Below, piece by piece: positions 25,607 to 33,846 of a stretch of DNA of 40,042 bases (positions within the stretch are counted from its first letter, which is position 1; the number at the start of each line of letters is the position of its first letter). This stretch comes from an uncultured Collinsella sp. (GTDB lineage: Bacteria; Actinomycetota; Coriobacteriia; Coriobacteriales; Coriobacteriaceae), in contig URKG01000019.1 in NCBI GenBank assembly GCA_900548265.1, positions 1 to 40,042 on the forward strand. Reading direction: 5' to 3'. Below the pieces are notes generated by a model that was not told where the DNA came from, did not search any database, and worked only from the letters and a program-made list of their open reading frames with translations. A program made the position numbers and the translations under genes.

Positions 25607-26152
25607 CTAGGACAAATCATCCTCGTAGGGCATTAAATCGGCAAGGTAGCCCTTCTCCTTGAGCATGGCCTCGATCTCGTCGAGGGTTTGCTCATCCTCC
25701 GCCGCAATGCGATGGAAGTGATAGCCGCTCGTCACCGTTAGGAGCGGAAAGCTCTTGCCGCTCTCGATATCGTGCAGGTAGCGCTCAACATCTCGACGAT
25801 TGCGAATGTCCAGGTCGGCCGTGATCTTACCGTACACGCGGTGATTGACGATCACGTTGAGCACGGCGCCGCCGGCGTCGACGATACTCGTGAGCTCATC
25901 GCCTGCCTGCTCCACGCTGTGGCGAACCTTGACCAAGCGCGTGGGCACGGCGGGGCTGCTGGGGGCCTCCTGCAGCACATAACCACGGTTGGTTGCCACG
26001 ACATCGTGCCCATCGGCACGCAGCAGGGCAATATCCTGAACCACGATCTGACGGCTCACGCCAACCTCGCGGGCAAGTGCGCTGCCCGAAACGGGCTCCT
26101 TGGCCACCTCGAGCACGTCCATGATGGCACGGCGACGCTCGCGGGCGTTCAT
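25607..26152 (-). CDS. niaR: NAD biosynthesis repressor NiaR (HTH plus 3H domain)
   Basis: A 181-residue niacin-responsive repressor of NAD genes. An N-terminal HTH_11 helix-turn-helix (about 5-60, VSGSALAREVGVSRQIVVQD) is followed by a 3H domain (about 70-175) with its conserved histidines at H78 (KVRHSVEQ), H104 (VNHRVYG) and H145/H147 (YHFHRI), which bind nicotinic acid and metal in this family. The stop of nadC and this start overlap as TAATG, so it is translated with the operon. It probably represses its own operon through the 44-bp palindrome at 29516-29559. Confidence 0.92.
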   Translation of the reverse strand: MNARERRRAIMDVLEVAKEPVSGSALAREVGVSRQIVVQDIALLRADGHDVVATNRGYVLQEAPSSPAVPTRLVKVRHSVEQAGDELTSIVDAGGAVLNVIVNHRVYGKITADLDIRNRRDVERYLHDIESGKSFPLLTVTSGYHFHRIAAEDEQTLDEIEAMLKEKGYLADLMPYEDDLS

Positions 26153-27012
26153 TATTTACCGTCCAGCAGACGCAGGTGCTTAAGCGAGAGGTCGAGGATC
26201 GGGGCGGAGTGTGTCAATGCCCCCGAGCTAATAAAGTCAACGCCCAGGTCGGCGAGCGCGCGGATATTGCTGACATCCACATTACCCGAGCACTCGGTCT
26301 TGGCGCGGCCGGCGATAAGCTCAATCGCGGCAGCCATGTCGTCGTGGGTCATGTTGTCGAACATGATGATATCGGCACCGGCCTCCACGGCCTCGCGTAC
26401 CATGCCCAAGTTCTCGCACTCAATCTCGACCGTCGTGGTAAACGATGCGTGGGCACGTGCCATCTCGATCGCACGCGTCACACCACCGGCGGCGTCGATA
26501 TGGTTGTCCTTAAGCATGACGGCTGTCGACAGGTTGTAGCGGTGGTTGCTGCCGCCACCGATCTCGACCGCGGCCTTCTCGAAGACGCGCATGCCCGGCG
26601 TGGTCTTGCGTGTGTCAACAAGCACGGTCTTGGTACCCTCGAGCGCCGCTGCCATGTTGTGCGTGTAGGTAGCGATACCGCTCATACGCTGTAGATAGTT
26701 GAGCGCCACGCGCTCGCCCGAAAGCAGCACGCGCGCGTCGCCGCGCACCTGGCCCACGTGGTCGCCGGCGTGCACCTCGTCACCGTCGGCAACATCAAAC
26801 AGCACCGAGCTCTGCGAATCCAGCAGCTCAAAGGTGCGAGCGAACACGTCCAGGCCCGCGATGATGCCGTCGGCCTTGGCGATGAGCTCCACCGTGGCGG
26901 GACGCGCCGTGGGGCACACGCTCGCCGTGCTCACGTCCTCAAACGTAATGTCCTCGCGCAGGGCCTGCAGAATCAGATCATCGACGACGAGTTTCATGGT
27001 AATGGGATTCAT
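26152..27012 (-). CDS. nadC: Nicotinate-nucleotide pyrophosphorylase, quinolinate phosphoribosyltransferase
   Basis: A 286-residue enzyme that converts quinolinate and PRPP to nicotinate mononucleotide, CO2 and pyrophosphate. Family marks: LREDITFEDVST near the start, LNYLQRMSGIATYT, DTRKTTPGMRVFEKAAVEIGGG (as DTRKTTPG), HRYNLSTAVMLKDNHI, and the C-terminal VDFISSGALTHS. Length is normal. The start ATG 27012 is preceded by GGAGGAGT, which lies in the end of nadB, so the genes are translationally linked (3 nt gap). It is the third gene of nadA-nadB-nadC-niaR. Confidence 0.97.
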   Translation of the reverse strand: MNPITMKLVVDDLILQALREDITFEDVSTASVCPTARPATVELIAKADGIIAGLDVFARTFELLDSQSSVLFDVADGDEVHAGDHVGQVRGDARVLLSGERVALNYLQRMSGIATYTHNMAAALEGTKTVLVDTRKTTPGMRVFEKAAVEIGGGSNHRYNLSTAVMLKDNHIDAAGGVTRAIEMARAHASFTTTVEIECENLGMVREAVEAGADIIMFDNMTHDDMAAAIELIAGRAKTECSGNVDVSNIRALADLGVDFISSGALTHSAPILDLSLKHLRLLDGK

Positions 27013-27015
27013 GGT

Positions 27016-28392
27016 CTACTCCTCCACGGCCTGCGTGCCGGCGGCACGGGCCAGATCATCGATTGCAAGGGTATCGGAACTCAAGGCGCGATGGCGTCCA
27101 TCGAGCGCGGGCTCGCCTGCCTGTTCCACGGCCAGCGACTCGCCGGTGCGCATACGCCAAGCAGCACGGCGACCCCAGACTAGGGACTCGAGCAGGCTGT
27201 TGGAAGCCAGGCGATTCTTGCCGTGAACGCCATTGCAGGCCGTCTCGCCAGCGGCGTAGAGCTCGGGCATCGAGGTGCGACCGTCCTTGTCGACCCACAC
27301 GCCGCCCATAAAGTAGTGCTGCGTGGGCGTGACGGGGATGGGCTCATCCAGGATGTCGCGACCGTCCTCAAGGCAGCGCGCGCGGATGTTGGCGAAGTGC
27401 CCGGCCACCACGTCGCGCTCGACGGGGGCAAAGCTCAGCCACTCGTGCTCGGTGCCGTCCTGCTTCATCTGCTCGCGAATAGCAGCGGCGACCACGTCGC
27501 GCGGCTGCAACTCGTCGGTAAAGCGCTCGCCGGCGGCGTTGAGCAGAATCGCGCCCTCGCCGCGGCAGCTCTCGCTGATCAGGAAGGTGCGGCCCGGCTG
27601 CGGCGAGAACAGTCCCGTGGGGTGAATCTGCACATAGTCCAGATGCTCCATCGTAATGCCGTGCTCCCGCGCGATGTAGCAGGCGTCGCCGGTGAGCTGC
27701 GGGTAGTTGGTGGAGTGATCGTACACGCCACCGATACCACCCGTCGCCCACAGCGTATGGCGAGCATGAATCTCAAACGGCCCGCCGGTATGCACGCCCT
27801 CGGCGGCATTTGCGAGCTCGTCGGCGGGACGGACCGAATCGCCCTCGTCCACGGCAACAGCGACGACACCAGTGCACACCGTGGCCCCATCGCGCTCGGC
27901 CGTGAGGATGTCAGTCATGGCCACGTGCTCAAGAATCTGTACGTTGTCCAGCTTGCGGACGGCCTGGAGCAGCTTGGTCGTGATCTCCTTGCCCGTAATA
28001 TCGGCATGGAAGGCGATGCGCGGGCGGCTGTGCGCGCCCTCGCGGGTAAAGTCGAGGCCGCCATCGGCCTTGCGCTCAAAGTCCACGCCCATCGCCAGCA
28101 GGTCGTTGATGACCGAGCGGCTCGAGCGGATCATGATGTCTACGCTCTCGCGGCGGTTCTCGTAGTGGCCGGCGTGCATGGTGTCCTCAAAGAAGGCATC
28201 GTAGTCCGAGCCCTCGGGCAGCACGCAGATGCCGCCCTGCGCGAGCATCGAATCGCACTCGTCGACCGCGCCCTTGGAGAGCATGATCACGCGCGTGCTC
28301 GTCGGCAGATTGAGGGCAGCGTACAGGCCCGCCACGCCGCAGCCGGCAATGACGACATCGCACTCCATGTCGGGGTATTGCTTAGTTTCCAC
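27016..28392 (-). CDS. nadB: L-aspartate oxidase
   Basis: A 458-residue FAD enzyme that oxidises aspartate to iminoaspartate, which NadA condenses to quinolinate. The N-terminal FAD fold shows CDVVIAGCGVAGLYAAL; the family's substrate and FAD regions SMLAQGGICVLP, HSRPRIAFHADITGKEI, LWATGGIGGVY, MEHLDYVQIHPTG and AAGETACNGVHGKNRLASNSLLE are present. It is somewhat shorter at the C-terminus than E. coli NadB. I prefer the GTG at 28392, preceded by GGGAGAGGA, over a frame open to 28437. In anaerobes fumarate can replace oxygen as electron acceptor. It lies 56 bp after nadA. Confidence 0.95.
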   Translation of the reverse strand: METKQYPDMECDVVIAGCGVAGLYAALNLPTSTRVIMLSKGAVDECDSMLAQGGICVLPEGSDYDAFFEDTMHAGHYENRRESVDIMIRSSRSVINDLLAMGVDFERKADGGLDFTREGAHSRPRIAFHADITGKEITTKLLQAVRKLDNVQILEHVAMTDILTAERDGATVCTGVVAVAVDEGDSVRPADELANAAEGVHTGGPFEIHARHTLWATGGIGGVYDHSTNYPQLTGDACYIAREHGITMEHLDYVQIHPTGLFSPQPGRTFLISESCRGEGAILLNAAGERFTDELQPRDVVAAAIREQMKQDGTEHEWLSFAPVERDVVAGHFANIRARCLEDGRDILDEPIPVTPTQHYFMGGVWVDKDGRTSMPELYAAGETACNGVHGKNRLASNSLLESLVWGRRAAWRMRTGESLAVEQAGEPALDGRHRALSSDTLAIDDLARAAGTQAVEE

Positions 28393-28448
28393 AGGAATCC
28401 TCTCCCTTGTAATGTGGCATAAGGGATGGTCCCTCATGTCATATTGGC

Positions 28449-29474
28449 TTAGCGCGCCGCGTACTCGAGCATGCGGTCGAGTGTGAGCTTAGCCTGGTCG
28501 GCGGCCTCGTCCGACACGCCAATCTGCACCTCGCCCTCTCCCGTCTCCAGGCAGCGCACGAGCTTTTCGAGCGTGATGAGATCCATGTTGACGCAGGTGG
28601 GCTGCACCGCGGGGAAGTAGAACTTTTTGCCGGTGCCCTGGCAGCGGCGCTCGAGCTCGTAGAGCACGCCGCGGACCGTCACGATGATGAACTCGCTGGC
28701 GTCCGACTCCTCGGCATACTTGATGATGCCGGCGGTGGAGCCGATGTAGTCGGCCTCGGCCAACACGTCGGCCTTGCACTCGGGGTGCGCCAGTACGAGC
28801 GCGTCGGGATGTGCCTCCTGCGCATCGACGATCTGCTCGACGGTGATGATGTGGTGGCGCGGGCAGTAGCCCTTGTTAAGCAGGACGTGCTTTTGCGGCA
28901 CCTGCTCGGCTACGAAGCGACCGAGGTTTTGGTCGGGAATGAACAGGACGTGCTGCTGCGGCAGCTCGGACACGATCTTGACAGCGTTGGAGCTGGTGAC
29001 GCACACATCACTCCAGCTCTTGATCTCGACCGTCGAGTTGACGTAGCAGACGACAGCCAGGTCGTCGCCGTACTCGGCGCGGGCGGCGTCGACCGTCTCG
29101 CGCTTGACCATGTGCGCCATGGGGCAGTCCGCGCCCGGCTCGGGCAGCAGCACGGTCTTGGTGGGGTTGAGCAGCTTGGCGCTCTCGCCCATAAACTCCA
29201 CGCCGCACAGCACGATAGTCTGCTGCGGCAGGCTCTTGGCGAGCTTTGCCAGGTAGAAGCTGTCGCCGACGTAATCGGCCACAGCCTGGACCTCGGGTGC
29301 CACGTAATAGTGTGCCAGGATCACCGCGTCGCGTTTGGTTTTAAGTTGTTGAATGGCCTCGACGAGCTCTGCGGGCACCAATGCCGCGCGCTCCGTTGCC
29401 GTCGTTGCCGATGCCAGGCCGGCCGCAATGTCGCGTGCAAGCTCCGATGCATCCATGTTCGCGCTCTGTGCCAT
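28449..29474 (-). CDS. nadA: Quinolinate synthase A
   Basis: A 341-residue [4Fe-4S] enzyme that makes quinolinate from iminoaspartate and dihydroxyacetone phosphate. Marks: ILAHYYVAPEVQAVADYVGDS, CGVEFMGESAKLLNP, PGADCPMAHMV, CYVNSTVEIKS as CYVNSTVE, and PTCVNMDLITLEKL, which together give the three cluster cysteines. The start is ATG 29474, five or six nt after GAGGGG; a TTG at 29477 is less likely. It is first in nadABC-niaR, with a sigma-70-type promoter and NiaR palindrome directly upstream (29510-29559), leaving a leader of about 30 nt. Confidence 0.97.
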   Translation of the reverse strand: MAQSANMDASELARDIAAGLASATTATERAALVPAELVEAIQQLKTKRDAVILAHYYVAPEVQAVADYVGDSFYLAKLAKSLPQQTIVLCGVEFMGESAKLLNPTKTVLLPEPGADCPMAHMVKRETVDAARAEYGDDLAVVCYVNSTVEIKSWSDVCVTSSNAVKIVSELPQQHVLFIPDQNLGRFVAEQVPQKHVLLNKGYCPRHHIITVEQIVDAQEAHPDALVLAHPECKADVLAEADYIGSTAGIIKYAEESDASEFIIVTVRGVLYELERRCQGTGKKFYFPAVQPTCVNMDLITLEKLVRCLETGEGEVQIGVSDEAADQAKLTLDRMLEYAAR

Positions 29475-29509
29475 CAAGGCCCCTCTCTTTTGGCGAATCT
29501 TGGGGCTTT

Positions 29510-29559
29510 AGTATGACACCTAGGTTTACAGCTGACAAGACAGCTGTAAACCTAGGTGT
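29510..29559 (-). promoter_or_regulatory. nadA promoter covered by a 44-bp palindrome (NiaR operator)
   Basis: A perfect 19+19-bp palindrome with a 6-nt centre occupies 29516-29559; the arm is ACACCTAGGTTTACAGCTG. On the minus strand TTGTCA (29538-29533) and CATACT (29515-29510) are separated by 17 nt, so the repressor would block the -35 and spacer. With niaR in the operon this is the natural operator. Confidence 0.85.
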
Positions 29560-29766
29560 AAAGTTGAAATAAAGATTCAATCTTGGGGCGGGTCCATTTT
29601 CGAACTGGCAAGCTAAGGATAGTCGAGCCCTCGATAGCGCAGGAGGCATCTTTCGCCACCGCAATGCCGCTCGGCGCGAGTTGCGCACCGTGGGGCGCAA
29701 ACGGGGTGTTCCTCCGCGGGTGGCGCGAACCCAATGTGGCAAAATCGAACTACTAAGGGGGCCCGA

Positions 29767-30489
29767 ATGCTCAAGATTATCGCCTGCGACGACGACGTCG
29801 CTTTTCTAGATAGACTGCACCGGATGATCGACCGCTGGTCGACCGAGACGGGCACGGCAGTCGATGTTGCGCTCGTCACGCGCGGCGAGGACCTGCTGGC
29901 ACGCCATGCCTCATCGCGCGCCGACATTATCATGCTCGACATGATCATGCCGCTCGTCAACGGCATGGACACCGCCCGCGAGCTGCGCCAATCCGATACT
30001 GCCGTGCGCTTGGTGTTTCTGACCTCATCGCCCGAGTTCGCGCTTGAGTCCTACGAGGTCCGCGCCTTCGACTACCTGCTCAAACCCGTGACCTACGAGC
30101 GCTTGGCACAACTGCTCGACGAGCTATCGAGCCTGCGTCCGGCAGCGACCGACGAACTCGTCATCAAGACGTCCTTTGGCTACCATGCCCTGCGCCTATC
30201 CGATATCGAATATGCCGAGGCCCGCAACAAGCACGTGGTCTTCCACCTGCGCGACGGCCGCGATATCGAGGCGCTCGAGCCGTTCCGCAGCATCGAGGAC
30301 CGATTGGCCCAAAACGCGACCTTCTTTAAGTGCCACCGCAGCTACCAGGTCAATCTGCGCAACATCGACCACTTTAACCGCACGGAAATCGTCATGCGCT
30401 CGGGCGCGTGCATACCGCTCGCGCGCAGCTGCAAGCAGGGATTCCAAGACGCCTACTTTGCGGTACGGTTCGAGGGCGGGAGACGCTGA
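29767..30489 (+). CDS. LytTR-family response regulator
   Basis: A 240-residue response regulator of the AgrA/LytR type. The receiver domain (about 1-122) has the acidic pocket IACDDD at 5-10, the phospho-acceptor D58 in IIMLDMIMP and the conserved Lys in YLLKPV. The LytTR DNA-binding domain (about 135-235) shows ARNKHVVFHLRDG and FFKCHRSYQVNLRNI. The ATG at 29767 has AAGGGGG upstream; an upstream in-frame ATG at 29734 is rejected. The stop overlaps the kinase start (TGATG), so the two are co-translated. Target genes are not evident from neighbours. Confidence 0.93.
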   Translation: MLKIIACDDDVAFLDRLHRMIDRWSTETGTAVDVALVTRGEDLLARHASSRADIIMLDMIMPLVNGMDTARELRQSDTAVRLVFLTSSPEFALESYEVRAFDYLLKPVTYERLAQLLDELSSLRPAATDELVIKTSFGYHALRLSDIEYAEARNKHVVFHLRDGRDIEALEPFRSIEDRLAQNATFFKCHRSYQVNLRNIDHFNRTEIVMRSGACIPLARSCKQGFQDAYFAVRFEGGRR

Positions 30490-31766
30490 TGCTTTCCTCG
30501 GCAGAACTGGTACTTTGGGCAATCCACCATGCGACGACGTTGCTCTTTGGCGTCTTTGCCTCGGCGGCGCTGTGCGGTGTCGAGATCAACCGCCGCCATT
30601 CGCTCGAGCTGGTGGGGGTCGGCGCCGTAACCGGCACCGCTTTTGCGATTGCCAACCTCGTCGGTGGTGAGCTGCTTGCCCGACAGGCCTATCCACTCGT
30701 CGTGCATCTGCCGCTTGTCGTCTACTTGTGCGTACGCTATCGCCTGAGTCCGCTGCTCGCCATCCTGGGCGTTACCAGTGCCTACCTGAGCTGCCAGTTT
30801 AGCAACTGGATGGGCATCGCCGCATTCGCCGCCACCGATTCACAAGTCGCGTACTACGTGGCACGCATCATCACCACGCTCGGCGTCTTTGCCATCTTGT
30901 TGCATTGGGCAAGCGAGATTGGCCCCCGCCTGGCAATCAAAAGCCCCACCGAGCTGGAGATTCTGCTCATCCTGCCGCTCGTCTACTACATCTTCGACTA
31001 CGCCACCAACGTCTATACCACGCTCTTCCACTCGGGCTCGGTGGTAACCGTTGAGTTTTTGGCGTTCGCCCTCTGCGCCTTCTACCTTATGTTTCTTGCC
31101 GTCTACCTTCGCGAATACGAGGCAAAGGAAATCGCCGAGCGCGAGCGCTGGATGCTCGCGACCCGCGACAGCGCGGCCATCAAAGAGCTCGAAGCCTGGC
31201 GCCAGTCCGGACGCGAGCTCTCGGTTCTCCGTCACGACATGCGCCACTACCTGCGCGGTCTAGCGACCCTGATCGAAGAGGGTCACACCGATGAGGCGCT
31301 CGAGCGCATCGACGCGCTCTGCGAGGCCAACGACCGCACCGCCGTGCGTCGCTACTGCGCCAACGAAACGGTCAACATTGCGCTCTCGTCGCTTTCCGCG
31401 GACATCAACGCGCACGGCATCACCGCCGACCTGCGCGCCGCCGTGCCCGAAACCGTCCACGTGGGCGATGTCGATCTGTTCAGTGTGGTATCGAACGCCC
31501 TGGACAATGCCATCGCCGCAGCGAACGCCGCCCCCGAAGGCAAGCGGTTTGTCGACCTGGACCTTCGCTACGAAGACGGTCAGCTTCTATTGCTGCTTTC
31601 CAACACGTTTGGCCGTGCGCCGCACATGGTCGACGGCATGCCCGTGGCTCAGCACACTGGGCACGGCTTTGGCACCAAGAGCATTAAGCTTGCCGTCGAG
31701 CGTATGAACGGCAACTGCCAGTTCCGCATTAACGGCGACCGGTTTGAGCTGCGCGCCGTGATGTAG
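30489..31766 (+). CDS. AgrC-type sensor histidine kinase (GHKL)
   Basis: A 425-residue membrane sensor kinase. The N-terminal half holds about six membrane helices (to about residue 205). The dimerisation/phosphorylation segment is at about 222-270 with the phospho-acceptor most likely H249 in VLRHDMRHYLRG, followed by a GHKL ATPase domain with the N-box VVSNALDNAIAAAN and a C-terminal GHGFGTKSIK. This is the class that often senses secreted peptides. No clear peptide precursor or AgrB processing enzyme is nearby. It pairs with the regulator at 29767, and its stop lies 18 bp from the convergent gene at 31785, with no terminator between. Confidence 0.9.
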   Translation: MLSSAELVLWAIHHATTLLFGVFASAALCGVEINRRHSLELVGVGAVTGTAFAIANLVGGELLARQAYPLVVHLPLVVYLCVRYRLSPLLAILGVTSAYLSCQFSNWMGIAAFAATDSQVAYYVARIITTLGVFAILLHWASEIGPRLAIKSPTELEILLILPLVYYIFDYATNVYTTLFHSGSVVTVEFLAFALCAFYLMFLAVYLREYEAKEIAERERWMLATRDSAAIKELEAWRQSGRELSVLRHDMRHYLRGLATLIEEGHTDEALERIDALCEANDRTAVRRYCANETVNIALSSLSADINAHGITADLRAAVPETVHVGDVDLFSVVSNALDNAIAAANAAPEGKRFVDLDLRYEDGQLLLLLSNTFGRAPHMVDGMPVAQHTGHGFGTKSIKLAVERMNGNCQFRINGDRFELRAVM

Positions 31767-31784
31767 GGGCTGCCGCCAGCCTCG

Positions 31785-32360
31785 CTACAGCGGTGCGGCC
31801 GCCGGGGTCAGCTGCTTAATGTAGGCCCACATGCGCTGCTTGGCGGCCTTGTCGGTGAGCGCCGCCTCAAAACCGTCGAGCGCCAGCACGCGGCGCCCCT
31901 GCACATGGGCGACTAGGCCGGGCTTGAGCATGGCGGTGTCAAAGTCATCAATTGCCACAAGCATATCGGCATAGGTCTCGCGCATGACATCGGCCGCACT
32001 GTTGTCCAGCAGCAGCACCGCCTCGGGGTCCAAGGTCTCCAGCGCCTCGCGGAACAGGTCGCTCGTCAGGGCCTCGCCCTCCGCGACCGCTCCGTCGCCC
32101 GCGCCGGAGACGCTTGCCAGCACGCAAAAATCCTCGGGGGCATATCCGATAGCGCCGAGCGCCTTGCGCAACGCGGCGCCATCCGCGCCGGCAGCCAGCT
32201 CACCGCCCGAGCACTCGGCTTCATCCAAATCGCCTTTGACCAGCACAATCGGCGAGCACGCGTTGCCCGAGATACGTACACCGCGGTCTGCAAGCGACGC
32301 GAGCTCCTGCTCGGTCGCCTGAGCGATGGCTTCTTTTTTCTGGCTTTGTGACGTGGGCAT
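31785..32360 (-). CDS. Degenerate uracil-DNA glycosylase-like protein
   Basis: A 191-residue soluble protein. By eye it follows the fold order of family-4 UDGs: an N-terminal strand CSPIVLVKGDLDEAE, then GADGAALRKALGAIGYAPEDFCVL (compare the FVGxAGxLL..LL..GI..EDVYI run), DPEAVLLLDNSAAD (compare NPDVIVALGATA), and VQGRRVLALDGFEAAL followed by KAAKQRMWAYIKQL. The catalytic GEGPG and the HPS-type motif are replaced, and the Fe-S cysteines are absent, so an active glycosylase is unlikely. ATG 32360 follows GGAGAGCG. A -10-like TATAAT lies at 32394-32389. Homology is an inference from motif order. Confidence 0.55.
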   Translation of the reverse strand: MPTSQSQKKEAIAQATEQELASLADRGVRISGNACSPIVLVKGDLDEAECSGGELAAGADGAALRKALGAIGYAPEDFCVLASVSGAGDGAVAEGEALTSDLFREALETLDPEAVLLLDNSAADVMRETYADMLVAIDDFDTAMLKPGLVAHVQGRRVLALDGFEAALTDKAAKQRMWAYIKQLTPAAAPL

Positions 32361-32496
32361 GCGCTCTCCAATCGTTTGCGTGCCCACCATTATATAAAAG
32401 AGCCGCCCGCGAGTGGTTGCTTTGCGAGCCGCTGGGTATAAGCACGGTCGTACTGAGTTTTACGCGGCCGAGCCGCGTCGCATTATGGAGGTCACC

Positions 32497-32817
32497 ATGG
32501 CTGACATTAAGCAGATTACCCCCGAGAACTTCGACGCTGTCGTCAACGATAGCCTGCCCGTACTGGTTGATTTTTGGGCCCCGTGGTGCGGCCCCTGCCG
32601 CTCGCTCTCGCCCATCGTAGACGAGGTTGCCGACGAACTGGCCGGCAAGCTGGCCGTGGCCAAGTGCAACGTCGACGACAACCAGGACCTGGCCATGAAG
32701 TTTGGCGTCATGAGCATCCCCACGCTGATCGTCTTTAAGAACGGCGAGGAGATCGACCGCTCGGTCGGCGCCTTACCCAAGGCAAGACTTCAGGCACTGC
32801 TGGAGAAGCATCTGTAA
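32497..32817 (+). CDS. trxA: Thioredoxin
   Basis: A 106-residue cytoplasmic disulfide reductase with the active site WCGPC (C31/C34) in LVDFWAPWCGPCRS and the cis-Pro loop SIPTLIVFKNGE. Length is standard. The ATG at 32497 has GGAGGT 6-7 nt upstream; the frame upstream of it (from 32413) is non-family sequence. It is followed by a terminator at 32931-32963 and appears to be a separate unit from the nickel/hydrogenase genes. A TATAAG lies about 70 nt upstream but no convincing -35. Confidence 0.96.
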   Translation: MADIKQITPENFDAVVNDSLPVLVDFWAPWCGPCRSLSPIVDEVADELAGKLAVAKCNVDDNQDLAMKFGVMSIPTLIVFKNGEEIDRSVGALPKARLQALLEKHL

Positions 32818-32930
32818 TACGCTTGTTACTTGTCTGCCGTCCATGAGCGGTTTTGCACCGCTCGCCGGAGTGCCAAACGCAAGGCATGCGACCACGGATA
32901 GTATGGTAGACACAAACAGCCCCCAGTGAA

Positions 32931-32963
32931 CGGGTGCGAGTCAGACGGACTCGCACCCGTTTT
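32931..32963 (+). terminator. Rho-independent terminator after trxA
   Basis: Perfect 12-bp stem CGGGTGCGAGTC (32931-32942) with GACTCGCACCCG (32948-32959), a 5-nt loop, then TTTT. It separates trxA from the nikR-hyp cluster. Confidence 0.92.
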
Positions 32964-33037
32964 CTTATGCGGCGGCGCCCAAGGCGGGCGTAGTAGAATC
33001 TGAACCACCATATCGCCCCGCACAAAAGGAGATTCCC

Positions 33038-33286
33038 ATGCATGACGTCGGAATGAACATGAGCCAGCTTGCCATGAGCGTCAAGCAGGTCGACGACACC
33101 ATTGAGCTCGCTCACGAGTGGAGCCATCAGCTGCTGCATGCGACCGAGAACTTTGACATGGAGCGCATTGGCGCCAAGCTCGAGGCCGCCATGTCTGCGC
33201 TGCACGAGGCGCACGATGCGCTCGAGGGCTACGAGGAGGCCATCGAGGCAGATCATAACTCCGTCGGCTCTGTGAAACTGGTGTAA
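33038..33286 (+). CDS. Small helical His-rich protein upstream of nikR
   Basis: An 82-residue soluble, almost wholly helical protein that I do not recognise. It has seven His, several in a pattern along helices (LAHEWSHQLLHATENF and LHEAHDALEGY) and Met-rich starts (MHDVGMNMSQLAM), so metal binding is conceivable. The ATG at 33038 follows AAAAGGAG. Its stop is 1 nt before the nikR GTG, so the two are co-translated. The context (nikR and hypF-C-D-E) suggests a role in nickel handling or hydrogenase maturation; this is an inference from position and composition. Confidence 0.72.
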   Translation: MHDVGMNMSQLAMSVKQVDDTIELAHEWSHQLLHATENFDMERIGAKLEAAMSALHEAHDALEGYEEAIEADHNSVGSVKLV

Positions 33287-33287
33287 C

Positions 33288-33788
33288 GTGGCCGAGCACG
33301 AGCACGCGCACGCGCACGCTTACGGTGCGGACGACGATGCGAGCTGCCGTTGCAGCGGCTCCAGCTCCGAGCTGGTCCGCTTTTCGGTCACCGCGCCCGA
33401 CGACCTGCTGCGCCGCTTTGACGAGCAGATCGCGCGCCGCGGTGACGTGGCCAACCGTTCCGAGGCCGTACGCGATCTGATTCGCGCCTCGATCGCCAAG
33501 GAGCAGATGCGCACGCCCGACGAGCAGGTCATCGGTTCGCTCACCATGATCTATGACCACCATACCGGCGATCTGACGCGCCGTCTGGACGAGGTGCAGC
33601 ACGACTACACCGACGAGATTGTCTCGACCATGCACGTGCATCTGGACCACCACAACTGCCTGGAGATTCTTGCGCTCAAGGGTCGCGGCAAACGCGTCTA
33701 CGAGCTGGCGGACCGGTTGCTGGGGCTGCGCGGCGTTAAGCACGGCGAGCTCACCTGCGCCGCCACCAAGCAAAGCCTGGGGCTGTAA
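33288..33788 (+). CDS. nikR: Nickel-responsive regulator NikR
   Basis: A 166-residue ribbon-helix-helix regulator. The RHH domain is at about 29-72 (RFSVTAPDDLLRRFDEQIARRGDVANRSEAVRDLIR region) and the ACT-like nickel domain follows. The square-planar nickel ligands of E. coli NikR are all present: H105 (VQHDYTDE), H116 and H118 (MHVH) and C124 (HHNC). It is about 33 residues longer than E. coli NikR: the N-terminus adds HEHAHAHAY and CRC. The start is GTG 33288; no later start before the RHH is better. It follows the small His-rich gene by 1 nt and precedes hypF by 58 bp, so nickel should control the hyp genes. Confidence 0.94.
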   Translation: MAEHEHAHAHAYGADDDASCRCSGSSSELVRFSVTAPDDLLRRFDEQIARRGDVANRSEAVRDLIRASIAKEQMRTPDEQVIGSLTMIYDHHTGDLTRRLDEVQHDYTDEIVSTMHVHLDHHNCLEILALKGRGKRVYELADRLLGLRGVKHGELTCAATKQSLGL

Positions 33789-33846
33789 CGGGATTTCCCG
33801 CAGCGCACCTGCCATAAAGGGACAGGTTTTAATGAAGGAGGGTCGC

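Noticed and set aside
32990..33037. NikR operator before the nikR cluster
   Set aside because: No GTATGA-N16-TCATAC-like dyad could be seen; the coriobacterial operator may differ.
33619..33846. Upstream extension of the hypF frame
   Set aside because: It overlaps nikR out of frame and does not resemble HypF; the acylphosphatase domain begins at the ATG at 33847.
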